This document shows, in pieces, positions 1 to 8,201 of a stretch of 64,000 nucleotides of DNA (position 1 is its first letter; each line of letters starts with the position of its first letter). A program made the position numbers and the translations under genes. The notes beneath the pieces are model-generated. The model worked only from the letters and a program-made list of their open reading frames with translations, searched no databases and was not told where the DNA came from. The DNA is from Methanoculleus methanifontis (lineage in GTDB: Archaea > Halobacteriota > Methanomicrobia > Methanomicrobiales > Methanoculleaceae). Location of the stretch: positions 1 through 64,000 of the forward strand of contig NZ_VCYI01000007.1 in the NCBI RefSeq assembly GCF_030464365.1, in the 5' to 3' direction.

Positions 1-330
1 GAAGCGTTTACGATTCCAGAGATGCAGGTTCATCCCTCAATCATCTCGGCGGATGCAGCCTACGATGCCCAGATGATCCGCCAGTACAACCGGAAACGAA
101 GGATCAAGAGCAACATCCCGACCAACCCGAGATCCCGGATACACCCGAAGCGGGGAAGACCGCGCTGGTTCGATCCGACACTGTATAAAGAAAGAGGGGC
201 TATTGAACGGTTCTTCAGCTGGATCGAGGCATTCAAGAAGATTGTTCCTCGATATGAACGCTATGAACACTCATTCCTCGGGCTGATCCACCTGGCATGT
301 GCCATCATGATCTGGAGGGTTATGGGATGA
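1..330 (+). mobile_element. IS5-like transposase, C-terminal part, cut by the window edge
   Basis: The frame is open from base 1, so only the C-terminal part of a DDE transposase is seen. It ends at the TGA at 328-330. The basic stretch with RGRPRW, then the E-R-F-F-S-W block ending in an aromatic and basic helix, is the usual C-terminal part of IS5/IS4-type transposases; the E of ERFFSW is the expected third catalytic acid. The right end of the element probably lies at about 335-345, because the lipoprotein gene on the other strand loses its own reading there. The terminal repeat cannot be defined without the left end. Whether the element is active is unknown. Confidence 0.85.
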
Positions 331-334
331 CCTC

Positions 335-747
335 TCCTTTTTCTTACCGTAGTCACTCGTGGTGTGCTTCTCCCGCGTGACCATCTTCGGCTCCACATCG
401 AACTCAATGATGAGCGGGGGCGCGGTCAGGTCGAAGGAGTAGGCGTCTCTCGGGTGAGCGGGACTGAACTCTATTGTCTTGTCGTAGAGCGTCACGTAGG
501 GGTCCTGCGTCGGCGGAACCTCTGAGGGCCTGCTGAGCGTGGGGCCGGCAATACCACTCGTTGCGGTTGGATACGGGGTTGCCGGGGTCAGGTAGCCGAG
601 GTCGTCATCCTCTTCGCCCTGCTCTTCCGGTGAAAGGCTGCCGGACCAGCCCGGATCGCTGCCGGTCGGCATCTCCGCGCAACCGGCGGATGCAAGAACC
701 AGGATCATCACCGCAGTTACAAAGAGTGGCTTATACACCTTGCTCAT
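335..747 (-). pseudogene. Lipoprotein gene interrupted by the IS element
   Basis: The start at 747 (MSKVYKPLF) is followed by a hydrophobic stretch and a lipobox LASAGC, so the product should be exported and lipid-anchored. The mature part is acidic and proline/threonine-rich, then a short beta-rich segment begins (PPLIIEFDVEP). Reading continues to 271 only because the frame is open through the end of the IS; the last 25 or so residues are IS-encoded. The native gene therefore seems to have lost its C-terminal part to the insertion. About 135 native codons remain. The function of the intact protein is unknown. Confidence 0.7.
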
Positions 748-998
748 CGCAGAGGGGTTATGCAAGGGGATATTTATGTTTTTACTCTTGATCCTTTAAA
801 GAAACATTTTATTCAATAGATATTAATCGGCAGAAAAAATCGTTGGAAACCGGTCTGTTTTCGCGGCATAATTCCCGAAGATGTATTGCCGGGGCGGAAA
901 AAGTGAGGCGCCAGGAGACATTCCCGGGAGAAGCCGATCATGCACCGGCATGCAGGAGAACCTTTTTATCGGACACTCGTATCTCTATCGCTCGGCCG
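748..998. other. AT-rich divergent promoter region
   Basis: This gap separates the lipoprotein remnant (minus strand) from the glycosyltransferase (plus strand). It contains AT-rich stretches around 778-840 and a TATA-like CTTTTTATC at about 962-970. The latter lies about 30 bases before the ATG at 999 and supports that start over the in-frame ATG at 843. No small gene is apparent. Confidence 0.5.
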
Positions 999-2498
999 AT
1001 GATAGTACCGAAGAGACCTGAGCCACAGCACAGAGAGATCGACACGGTTATTCCGGGCAGCGCGAGCGACCTTTGCGAGAGCGTAAACGCTTCGTCTGCC
1101 CCTCCGGAAAACGGCGCGGCGCTCTGGTACCTCCTGGGCCTGACCGTCATCGGTGCCCTGCTGCGGTTCTACAACCTCGCCGGCAACTCCCTCTGGCTCG
1201 ACGAGGCCACGACCCTCTCGTTTGCCGGGCAGTCACTCCTTGGCATCTGGGAGACCACCGCCGGCGGAGAGTTCAACCCGCCGCTCTTCTACTGGCTGGA
1301 GCACGGGATGCTCGTCTTCGGGGAGAGCGAGTTCGTGCTCCGGTTCCTCCCCGCGCTCCTCGGCGTTCTGACGATCCCGGTCGTATATTACATCGGCTCT
1401 GAGTTCCGGGACAGGAACGTCGGGCTCATCGCCGCCGCCCTCCTCGCGTTCTCGCCCTTCCATATCTTCTACTCCCAGGAGGCCCGGGCATACGCCCCCA
1501 TGCTCTTCTTCTTCTCACTCGCACTGCTCTTCTACGTGCGGGCGAGCAGATCGAACGAGACCCGTTCCTGGGCTCTCTTCGGTGTCTTCTCTGCGATTGC
1601 CTTCTGGATGCACTTCTACGCCATCGTGCCGGTCGCCGTCCTCGTCCTCCACGCCCTGGTCACCCGCGCCGGGAAGATCCGAAAGGACGTCAGGAACGCG
1701 AGGAGCCCCGTCCTCGCGCTCGCTGTCTTCATCGTTGCCACCCTTCCCCTGCTCATCGTCACGGTTACCCTCTTCATGATGAGGACATCATCCGCCCCGA
1801 CCTTCGGCATACAGGGGCTCGATGTCATCCACATGACCCTCTCGCAGGTGTCGGGGGAGAGCGACCTCATCATGGTTCTCTTCCTCCTCCTCTTCCTGCT
1901 CGGCGTCGCCTACACCTGGCGCGAGGACAGGAACGCAGCGCTCCTCCTCGTCTTCATGATGATCCTCCCGCTCGTCGCAAGCCTCATCCTCTCCTCACGG
2001 ATGCCGATGATCCCGCGTTACCTCATCTACCTCCTCCCGGTCTACTTCATCGGGATCGCGTCGGCGTATCCTGGACTCCATGCCCTCGTCAAGGACCGGA
2101 GAGCGGTCTACCTTGCTATTGCAGCGGCATTTCTCGTCAGCGCACCCTTCCTTGCAGCCTACTACACGACACCGCAGAAGAACGACTGGCGGGGTTTCTC
2201 CGCGGAACTCGGCGGGATGACCGGGGAAGGAGATCTCGTCGTCGTGCTGCCGCCCTACATGGCGCAGCCGCTCGACTATTACTACAGCAACGCGACCGAC
2301 GGAACCCTCGAACTCGGGGCGAATACCGGAGAAGATCTTGAGACGATCCGGGAGCAATATCCAGACCGTCGTGCGTTCTACATTGTGACCACCGACATCC
2401 TTGCCGTGGACACCACCGGGGATGCGCTGGGCTGGCTTGATAAGAATGCAGAGTTCGCCGGACAGCGCATGGGGATCTACCTCTTTGTGTCGGGCTAG
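999..2498 (+). CDS. GT39-like integral membrane glycosyltransferase (ArnT/PMT type)
   Basis: About 499 residues. A soluble N-terminal segment of roughly 40 residues is followed by about ten to eleven hydrophobic helices. The first luminal loop carries the N-S-L-W-L-D-E-A motif with the D-E pair that family members use to bind the polyprenyl-phosphate-sugar and metal; the next loop has NPPLFYW, also typical. The protein should transfer a sugar from a lipid-phosphate donor to a lipid or protein outside the membrane. It lies 11 bases before a dolichol-phosphate sugar synthase-like gene, which could supply its donor. The start at 999 fits the TATA-like sequence at about 965; an in-frame ATG at 843 would add 52 residues without membrane or family features. 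Confidence 0.85.
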   Translation: MIVPKRPEPQHREIDTVIPGSASDLCESVNASSAPPENGAALWYLLGLTVIGALLRFYNLAGNSLWLDEATTLSFAGQSLLGIWETTAGGEFNPPLFYWLEHGMLVFGESEFVLRFLPALLGVLTIPVVYYIGSEFRDRNVGLIAAALLAFSPFHIFYSQEARAYAPMLFFFSLALLFYVRASRSNETRSWALFGVFSAIAFWMHFYAIVPVAVLVLHALVTRAGKIRKDVRNARSPVLALAVFIVATLPLLIVTVTLFMMRTSSAPTFGIQGLDVIHMTLSQVSGESDLIMVLFLLLFLLGVAYTWREDRNAALLLVFMMILPLVASLILSSRMPMIPRYLIYLLPVYFIGIASAYPGLHALVKDRRAVYLAIAAAFLVSAPFLAAYYTTPQKNDWRGFSAELGGMTGEGDLVVVLPPYMAQPLDYYYSNATDGTLELGANTGEDLETIREQYPDRRAFYIVTTDILAVDTTGDALGWLDKNAEFAGQRMGIYLFVSG

Positions 2499-2509
2499 AG
2501 GGAAGATCG

Positions 2510-3628
2510 ATGGCTGAACCCTACGATCTCTCGGTCATCATCCCGACCTTCAACGAGGAGAAGAACATCGCCGCGATCATCGATGCGGTCAATGACATCT
2601 TCAGAGAAAACAGCATCCGCGGCGAAGTCCTGGTGGTGGACGACGACTCGAAGGACCAGACGATCCCGATCGTCCGGGAGATCGCCGGCCGGCAGGAGAA
2701 CGTGCGCCTGATCGTGCGGAGAGACGATCACGGCCTCTCGCAGTCGGTCGTCGAAGGATTCCGGTCGGCGTGCTCGGATATCCTCCAGGTCATCGACGCC
2801 GACTTCTCGCACCCGCCCGAGCTCATCCCCCGGTTTTATGAAGCGATACGGGGCGGCGCGGATATCGCCATCGGGAGCAGGTACATGAAGGGCGGGGATA
2901 TCGAGGCGTGGCCGCTTGCGCGGAGGGTTATATCGCTTTCGGCCACCGCGTTCGGGCGCGTGCTCTTCCCGGAGGTCACCGACCCCGTGAGTGGATTCTT
3001 TGCCGTGCGGCGCGATGTCGTCGACGGCGCCCCGCTTGCCCCCCGGGGCTACAAGATCCTGATGGAGGTCCTCGGCAGGGGCAGATGGGAGTCATTCGTG
3101 GAGATCCCGTTCGTCTTTAAGAACCGTGAGGAGGGGAAGAGCAAACTCCGGGCCGGCACCGTGATCGACTACCTCCGGCAGTGCGGCGGCATCGCCTGGT
3201 TCGCGGTCGCGCACCGGACAGGACCGGTATGGGCGGAGTGGACGAAGGTCATCCGGTTCGGGCTCGTCGGGATCTCCGGCATCCTCGTCAACATGGGACT
3301 CCTCTACGCCCTGACCGAGGTTGCCGGCCTCTACTACCTCGTATCTGCCGCAATCGCGATCGAACTCTCCATCGTGAACAACTTCGCCTTAAACGACGTC
3401 TGGACGTTTCGGTCGATAGAATTCCTGAAGTTCGGGCGGAGGTTTTCGCGGTTCGGATCGTTTCAGGCGGTCTCGATGGGCGGTCTCGCCCTCAATATGG
3501 CCGTCCTCTACCTCCTTGCGGAAGTTGCCGGGGTCTACTACCTCCTTGCGAACCTTGCAGGGATATCCGTTGCGTTTGCCTGGAACTATATGGTGAACAG
3601 GCACTACACGTGGACAAAAGCGTACTGA
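2510..3628 (+). CDS. GT2 dolichol-phosphate sugar synthase fused to a GtrA domain
   Basis: 372 residues. Positions 1-215 form a GT-A fold of the DPM1 type: VIIPTFNEEKN at the nucleotide site, VVDDDSKD, the IDADFSHPPE metal-binding region, and GSRYMKGG. Positions about 240-370 contain four hydrophobic helices of a GtrA-like domain (FGLVGISGILVNMGLLYAL, NNFALNDVWTF), with a second GtrA-like turn near the end (NMAVLYLLAEVAGVYYLLANL). Such fusions make polyprenyl-phosphate-sugar and help it cross the membrane. With the GT39-like gene 11 bases upstream this forms a two-gene donor/transferase operon, probably for cell-envelope or glycoprotein decoration. The sugar is unknown. Confidence 0.9.
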   Translation: MAEPYDLSVIIPTFNEEKNIAAIIDAVNDIFRENSIRGEVLVVDDDSKDQTIPIVREIAGRQENVRLIVRRDDHGLSQSVVEGFRSACSDILQVIDADFSHPPELIPRFYEAIRGGADIAIGSRYMKGGDIEAWPLARRVISLSATAFGRVLFPEVTDPVSGFFAVRRDVVDGAPLAPRGYKILMEVLGRGRWESFVEIPFVFKNREEGKSKLRAGTVIDYLRQCGGIAWFAVAHRTGPVWAEWTKVIRFGLVGISGILVNMGLLYALTEVAGLYYLVSAAIAIELSIVNNFALNDVWTFRSIEFLKFGRRFSRFGSFQAVSMGGLALNMAVLYLLAEVAGVYYLLANLAGISVAFAWNYMVNRHYTWTKAY

Positions 3629-3677
3629 GGCTGGTCTCTCTCTTAAAAAAGCGGGTTAGGGTCGACGGCGGCATCGG

Positions 3678-4844
3678 CTACCCGGAGTACGCCCGGATAA
3701 CCCCCCGGTAGACATCCGCTGCTCGCTCGAGCTGCTCCACGCTGACCCGCTCGTCCACCGCGTGCAGTGTCGGGATCTCCCCCGGCCCGTACTCCAGAAC
3801 GTCGAAACCCCTATCGCGGAGGTACTTCGCGTCGCTTGCCGCCCACTGGAGGAAGGGGGCCGCCGTCCCGTAGACCCGCTCCACCTCCTGACAGACTGTC
3901 CGGACAATCCGGGCATCCGGGGGCGTCAGGGTCGGTTCGGCCACGTCCGTCTCGCGTATCACGGCGTCCGGCGCATGTTCCGCGATGCCTTTCCGGAGTT
4001 CGTCGAGGGAGCAGCCCCACGGCACCCGGATGTCGAGCTCCATCCGGCACTGCTCCGCCACGATGTTCGCCTTCTCGCCGCCCTCGATGCGACCGGGGTT
4101 GAACATCACCCGGGTCAGGACGTCTTCTCCTCCCTCGATCCCGAAGATCTCGGAAAAGACCCGGGCACCCTCCTTGATCAGCGGCTGCAGGTCTTCGTCG
4201 ACGGGGAACGGGCGGGTATGAACCTCCCGCAGGTAGCCGAGGAGATCGAACGCCGCCATGACGGCGCTCTTCCCGACCAGGGGATAGAGGGAACTGTGGC
4301 CCGGCCTGCCGCTAAAGGAGAGGTCGACCCGGTAGAGGCCTTTCTGGCCGATCGCCGGGCTGGTCGCCGGCGTCGGTTCGGCGATCAGACACTCCCGGGG
4401 TTCAAGGAGATCCTGGGCGAGCAGTGACCGGATCCCGTACTCCCCGCCGGTCTCCTCGTCGCAGACGAAGGCGAACTGGGCCTTCGGTTCCACCCCGCTC
4501 TCGATGAGGTCGCGGTAGGCGATAAGGAGGGCGGCACATCCCCCCTTCATATCGGTGGCGCCTCTCCCCCAGACGTAACCGTCGGTAACCTCTCCGCTGT
4601 TGGGGTCGTGCGTCCAGTCGTCGGGGATGGCGGGGACGACGTCGACGTGGCCGCAGAGGAGGAGCCGGGAGTCCGGTTCGGTTGTGACGAGGTTGTCCCG
4701 GCCGCCGGGATGCGAGATGATGCGGTTCTTCACCCCGAGGGAATCGAGGAACTCCCCGATGAACGCGACGACATCTGCCGTGCTCCCCGGCGGGTTCTCG
4801 CTCCTGATCCGGACGAGCGACGACGTAAGTCGGGCGACATCCAT
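3678..4844 (-). CDS. M20 family metallopeptidase (ArgE/DapE-like deacylase)
   Basis: 388 residues. The di-zinc site is visible: CGHVDVVP (His, Asp), GRGATDMKGG (second Asp), DEETGGE (Glu pair) and a C-terminal WAASDAKYLRDRG with a histidine near the end (EIPTLHAVDE). The lid or dimerisation domain lies at about 175-290. Family members remove acyl groups from amino acids, such as N-succinyl-diaminopimelate or N-acetylornithine. DapA and DapB genes occur 6-8 kb away, but methanogens usually use the aminotransferase (DapL) route that bypasses DapE, so the substrate is left open. The stop lies 49 bases from the end of the convergent GT2-GtrA gene. Confidence 0.85.
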   Translation of the reverse strand: MDVARLTSSLVRIRSENPPGSTADVVAFIGEFLDSLGVKNRIISHPGGRDNLVTTEPDSRLLLCGHVDVVPAIPDDWTHDPNSGEVTDGYVWGRGATDMKGGCAALLIAYRDLIESGVEPKAQFAFVCDEETGGEYGIRSLLAQDLLEPRECLIAEPTPATSPAIGQKGLYRVDLSFSGRPGHSSLYPLVGKSAVMAAFDLLGYLREVHTRPFPVDEDLQPLIKEGARVFSEIFGIEGGEDVLTRVMFNPGRIEGGEKANIVAEQCRMELDIRVPWGCSLDELRKGIAEHAPDAVIRETDVAEPTLTPPDARIVRTVCQEVERVYGTAAPFLQWAASDAKYLRDRGFDVLEYGPGEIPTLHAVDERVSVEQLERAADVYRGVIRAYSG

Positions 4845-4856
4845 AGAGTGCTCCCC

Positions 4857-5366
4857 TTATGCCGACCTGCTCTGGACGTACTCGTCAAAGAGCCGGGCAA
4901 GCGACGAGGTGTTATAGAGCAGTTTGATGAACTTCGGGTCGAAGAACTCGTCGATGAACGTCGAGAGATGCTCGGCCGGGATCGCTTTTTTGTCGTCGGG
5001 GTTGAGCACGATCCGGAAGCTCCGGTACTGGGCGGGGTCGTCGTTGTCGTAGACGCCAGTCCAGAGCATCGGGAGCGCCTCGTACTTCTCCGGCTGCTTC
5101 TCTTTGAGCCAGTTGATGAACCCGGGGAAGTGCACCCGGTCGCCGACCTTCTCCTCGTCCAGACGCCACCGCATGTATTCCATGGTCATGATATTCCGGG
5201 GCGACATGTAGTTGTAGGCGAGCGTGCTGAGCGTGTAGTCGATGTGAGCGATTGCATCGGTAAAGTAGAAGCGCAGAACCGGGTGAAAATCGGTTGGGCT
5301 TTCCAGGATCAGCGATTTGCTGTACAACTTCTGCAGGACGCGGACATACTCGTTCATTTCCAGCAT
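4857..5366 (-). CDS. Conserved-looking protein of unknown function
   Basis: 169 residues from the ATG at 5366, which is preceded by an AGGAGAGA ribosome binding site; an upstream in-frame start at 5411 lacks one. The protein looks soluble and mostly helical, with many aromatic residues (FHPVLRFYFTDAIAHIDYTL, then YMRWRLDEEK). No catalytic or metal motif stands out. Its stop lies 12 bases before the start of the M20 peptidase gene, so the two are probably co-transcribed, this one first. I do not recognise a family. Confidence 0.7.
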   Translation of the reverse strand: MLEMNEYVRVLQKLYSKSLILESPTDFHPVLRFYFTDAIAHIDYTLSTLAYNYMSPRNIMTMEYMRWRLDEEKVGDRVHFPGFINWLKEKQPEKYEALPMLWTGVYDNDDPAQYRSFRIVLNPDDKKAIPAEHLSTFIDEFFDPKFIKLLYNTSSLARLFDEYVQSRSA

Positions 5367-5472
5367 ACTCTCTCCTATTGGGGAGAGAGGTACAAAAAGT
5401 ATTGCTTCCATACAGCAGTGCCGGTGATACGGGGCGGTGAGGGGCTTTGGTTCTGCTGAATTGGAGTGTGGC

Positions 5473-5616
5473 AGGGCCTGAGTTTGAGAATGCCGGAGGT
5501 CTTCGAGCGGGGAGGGGCCGGAGGGCCTGAGTTCGAGAATGCCGGAGGTCTTCGAGCGGGGAGGGGCCGGAGGGCCTGAGTTCGAGAATGCCGGAGGTCT
5601 TCGAGCGGGGAGGGGC
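5473..5616. repeat. 49-bp tandem repeat, about 2.9 copies
   Basis: Three nearly identical copies start at 5473, 5522 and 5571. Each contains GAGTTCGAGAATGCCGGAGG followed by TCTTCGAGCGGGGAGGGG. The first copy has one T in place of C. The layout (GAGTTYGAG, a short palindrome, then a G-rich link) resembles the units of the palindromic mosaic elsewhere in the window. The repeat fills the gap between the unknown gene at 4857-5366 and the 3' end of moaA. No spacers are present, so it is not a CRISPR array. Confidence 0.9.
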
Positions 5617-5744
5617 GAACATCGCCTTCGAAGCCTGGTGGGTTCTCGAACTCCGTTCAGCGTTGCGGGCAGAACATCGCCATCGAAAATTGCTGCGCAA
5701 TTTTCTCAAGCTCCGTTCGGCCGCAATAGCGGCCGAACATCGCT
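5617..5744. repeat. Palindromic mosaic repeat downstream of moaA
   Basis: Two perfect palindromes are visible: GAAAATTGC-tgc-GCAATTTTC at about 5674-5694, and GTTCGGCCGC-aata-GCGGCCGAAC at about 5714-5737. They are joined by the linker TCAAGCTCC and flanked by AACATCGC. The same linker and palindrome layout recurs near 9.6, 28.3, 32.9, 46.4, 47.7, 55.5 and 60.9 kb with different arm sequences. The array runs up to the moaA stop codon. Confidence 0.8.
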
Positions 5745-6623
5745 TCAATCAAAGAACGGCTTGCGCCTGTTGACGGCTTCGCGGAAGGCGTCTTCGAGTT
5801 CCTTGCCGTGCTTGCCCCGGATATCGACCAGGTTGTCGCTCCGCAGAAGACAGGGCTTGAGTTTCCCGTCCGAGGTCACGCGGAGGCGGTTGCAGAATGC
5901 GCAGAACTCCGTGTTGTGGAGCGGGCGCACCACCTCGACCTCGGCGCCGTCGAGGCAGTACTTCCTGCGGTGGTGCATCCGGCGGGTGACGACCCGTTTC
6001 GCCCGCTCGTTTAAGTCCTGCTCGACGCCATCCACGTCCCCGTGGAACTTGCACTCGTTGAATTCCATCAGCTCGATGACCTGAAGGATGACGTCGCGTT
6101 TGTTCCGGACGAACGCCATGAAGTCGTCCAGCTCGTCCTCGTTGATGCCGTCGAGGAGCACCATGTTGAGCTTGACCGGGGTCAGCCCTACCTCGATCGC
6201 CGCGTCGATCCCCTTAAGAACGTCCGCGAGGCAGTCTTTGCCCGTGATCTCGCGGTAGCGCTCGGGGCGGAGGCTGTCGAGGCTGACGTTCACCCGGGCA
6301 AGCCCGGCCTCTTTGAGGTCCGCGGCCATCTCTGCAAGCAGCGTCCCGTTCGTTGTCAGGGACGACTCCACTCCCGGCGGCACCGAGCGGATGATATCGA
6401 CGAGGTCGCGGCGGAGCAACGGCTCCCCGCCGGTAAACTTGATACTCCTGATCCCGAACTGCACGCCCACCTGCATCAGCTCGGCGATATCCTCGGCGCT
6501 CATCTGCTCTTCCGGGTTCACTTCGCCTTCGGCGTGGCAGTAGATGCACCGCAGGTTGCACCGGTGGGTCAAGCTGATCCGGAGGTTGGTTACGGTTCGG
6601 TTATAGGGGTCCTTCAGCACCAT
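5745..6623 (-). CDS. moaA: GTP 3',8-cyclase MoaA (molybdenum cofactor biosynthesis)
   Basis: 292 residues. The N-terminal radical SAM cluster motif is CNLRCIYC, followed by GGEPLLR for SAM binding. The C-terminal second iron-sulfur site is CAFCNRLRVTSDGKLKPC, which is diagnostic for MoaA. The enzyme converts GTP to 3',8-cyclo-GTP, the first step to molybdopterin; methanogens need this for formylmethanofuran and formate dehydrogenases. The start at 6623 (MVLKDPYNR) gives the standard N terminus and overlaps the 3' end of rlmE by 23 bases, so the two are probably co-transcribed. The 3' end abuts a palindromic repeat array. Confidence 0.93.
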   Translation of the reverse strand: MVLKDPYNRTVTNLRISLTHRCNLRCIYCHAEGEVNPEEQMSAEDIAELMQVGVQFGIRSIKFTGGEPLLRRDLVDIIRSVPPGVESSLTTNGTLLAEMAADLKEAGLARVNVSLDSLRPERYREITGKDCLADVLKGIDAAIEVGLTPVKLNMVLLDGINEDELDDFMAFVRNKRDVILQVIELMEFNECKFHGDVDGVEQDLNERAKRVVTRRMHHRRKYCLDGAEVEVVRPLHNTEFCAFCNRLRVTSDGKLKPCLLRSDNLVDIRGKHGKELEDAFREAVNRRKPFFD

Positions 6624-7212
6624 CGCATGTTCCCTTGAAATTTTTTGCAATAATGTAGGTCTCGGCACTCCCTTTCCGCGACGCCTTCGTCCTGTAGCCC
6701 CGGACGGAATAGAAATGCTTTCTCACTTCGGCAATCAGTTCACCAAAGAGCTCACCCTGGAACGACTTTATCAGCATATTGCCGCCGGGTTTCAGGACCG
6801 TGCAGGCAAACGCCAGTGCGTCCTCGCCGAGCCCGATCGCACGGGCCTGGTCGTAGCTCTTCTGGCCGGAGAGTTTCGGCGAGGCGTCGGAGACCACGAC
6901 GCTGACAACGCCGCCGGCCTCCTCGCGGATACGCTCCTGGACGAGGGGGTCAGTGAAGTCCCCGACGATGGTGGTGACGCCTTCCATGGGCGCGATGGGA
7001 TTGAGATCCACGCCGATGACCTTGCCGTTGGTCAGGTCGCGGAGCACCTGCAGCCAGCTGCCTGGCGCCGCCCCGAGGTCGACGATGTTGTCGCCGGGCC
7101 TGATGATACCGTTTCGCTGCTGAATCTCCAGCAGTTTGTAGGCGGCACGTGCCCGATAGCCCGCTTTCATCGCCTTTCGATAGACACTGTCTTTAGTCCA
7201 TTGAGAACCCAT
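6601..7212 (-). CDS. rlmE: 23S rRNA 2'-O-ribose methyltransferase RlmE/FtsJ
   Basis: 203 residues, the usual length. The N-terminal KAGYRARAAYKLLE segment carries the first catalytic lysine of the K-D-K-E tetrad. The SAM motif is IVDLGAAPGSWLQ, the aspartate is in VVSDASPKLSG, the second lysine in GGNMLIKSFQG, and the glutamate near the end in KGSAETYIIAKNF. Family members methylate a uridine in the ribosomal A-loop or, in eukaryotes, tRNA. The start at 7212 has GGTGGAGGGTAT-like purine-rich sequence upstream. It is first in the pair with moaA. Confidence 0.93.
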   Translation of the reverse strand: MGSQWTKDSVYRKAMKAGYRARAAYKLLEIQQRNGIIRPGDNIVDLGAAPGSWLQVLRDLTNGKVIGVDLNPIAPMEGVTTIVGDFTDPLVQERIREEAGGVVSVVVSDASPKLSGQKSYDQARAIGLGEDALAFACTVLKPGGNMLIKSFQGELFGELIAEVRKHFYSVRGYRTKASRKGSAETYIIAKNFKGTCDGAEGPL

Positions 7213-7304
7213 TGGGAGATACCCTCCACCTGAGGTCGACGGATGGCTGCCTGCACCGCCGGCACAATCAAGAAGATTATGTATAGTATTCGATGTTGTT
7301 AAAC

Positions 7305-7415
7305 ATGAATGATACGGTTCCGGAGTACGGGCGATCGGCGCCTGCCGCGACCGCTTCTGCGACCGGCGTCATGAGCCTTTTGCCGATTTTGATCGTAAAG
7401 CACTATAATGAATAG
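7305..7415 (+). CDS. Possible 36-codon small ORF upstream of pcn
   Basis: An ATG at 7305 follows an AT-rich TATGTATAG box by about 25 bases and opens 36 codons (MNDTVPEYG... ending HYNE). The TAG stop lies just before the TATA box of pcn. Composition is ordinary and there is no recognisable domain. It could be chance, or a short leader peptide gene. Support is the promoter spacing only. Confidence 0.2.
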   Translation: MNDTVPEYGRSAPAATASATGVMSLLPILIVKHYNE

Positions 7416-7420
7416 GGTGA

Positions 7421-7428
7421 TTATATAC
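7421..7428 (+). promoter_or_regulatory. TATA box of the pcn-priL operon
   Basis: TTATATAC lies 30-37 bases before the pcn ATG, the expected archaeal spacing for a short leader. A ribosome binding site AGGGGT at about 7448-7453 lies just ahead of the start. Confidence 0.6.
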
Positions 7429-7457
7429 TTTCAACGAGAGTTTAATAAGGGGTCAGA

Positions 7458-8201
7458 ATGTTAAAGGCAACGATTAACGCAGAAATATTTCGGGAATCCA
7501 TCGATGCGATCGCCGCACTGGTGACGGAGTGCCGCCTGCACACGGCCGAGGACCTGATCCGGACACGCTCCGTCGATACCGCAAACGTGGCCATGGTCTC
7601 CCTGGAACTCCAGAGCACGGCGTTCAACTCTTTCTCGGCGACGGCCGGGGAGCTGGGTCTGGATATCGCAAAGCTGAAGAACATCATCGGGATGATGGGG
7701 AAGGGCGACGCGCTGACCTTGAACCTGCTCGACGAAGAGCGGAAACTTGAACTGAGTTTTGGCGGCTACCGCTACTCCATCTCGCTCCTTGATGTCAACA
7801 CCATCCGGAAAGACCCGAACCCGCCGGGAATCGACCTCCCCGGCAAGGTGGTCGTCCCGGGCGACGCGCTGAACAACGCCATCAAAGCCGCCGCCGTCAT
7901 CTCCGATAAGATCGCGCTCGGGATCGACCCCGATGCTATGACCTTCTACATGGAGGCGGAAGGAGACACGGATCAGATCAAACTCGCGCTCGGCGAGGAC
8001 GAACTCGTCGCCTTAAACCCGGTGCAGGCCCGCTCCCTCTTCTCGATCGACTACTTGAAGGACATGGGCCGGGTCATGGCGCGCGCGGACGAGGTGGAGG
8101 TCTACCTCGGTATCGATCACCCGGTAAGGTTTGTCTTTGACATTGCGGACGGCAACGGCCGCGTCGAGTACCTCCTTGCTCCTCGGATCGAGGCCGATTG
8201 A
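7458..8201 (+). CDS. pcn: DNA polymerase sliding clamp (PCNA)
   Basis: 247 residues, the standard length of an archaeal PCNA. Two clamp domains are joined by the interdomain loop around residues 115-130 (the IRKDPNPPGIDLP region). Basic residues on the inner helices and the C-terminal YLLAPRIE strand are typical; the C-terminal tail and the loop form the PIP-box pocket. PCNA is a trimeric ring that tethers the replicative polymerase, ligase, FEN1 and others. Its TGA overlaps the ATG of priL, so clamp and primase subunit are made from one message. Confidence 0.97.
   Translation: MLKATINAEIFRESIDAIAALVTECRLHTAEDLIRTRSVDTANVAMVSLELQSTAFNSFSATAGELGLDIAKLKNIIGMMGKGDALTLNLLDEERKLELSFGGYRYSISLLDVNTIRKDPNPPGIDLPGKVVVPGDALNNAIKAAAVISDKIALGIDPDAMTFYMEAEGDTDQIKLALGEDELVALNPVQARSLFSIDYLKDMGRVMARADEVEVYLGIDHPVRFVFDIADGNGRVEYLLAPRIEAD

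Noticed and set aside
843-998. Longer N terminus of the GT39-like protein
   Set aside because: The added 52 residues include the TATA-like promoter at about 965 and have no membrane or family features; the start at 999 is preferred.
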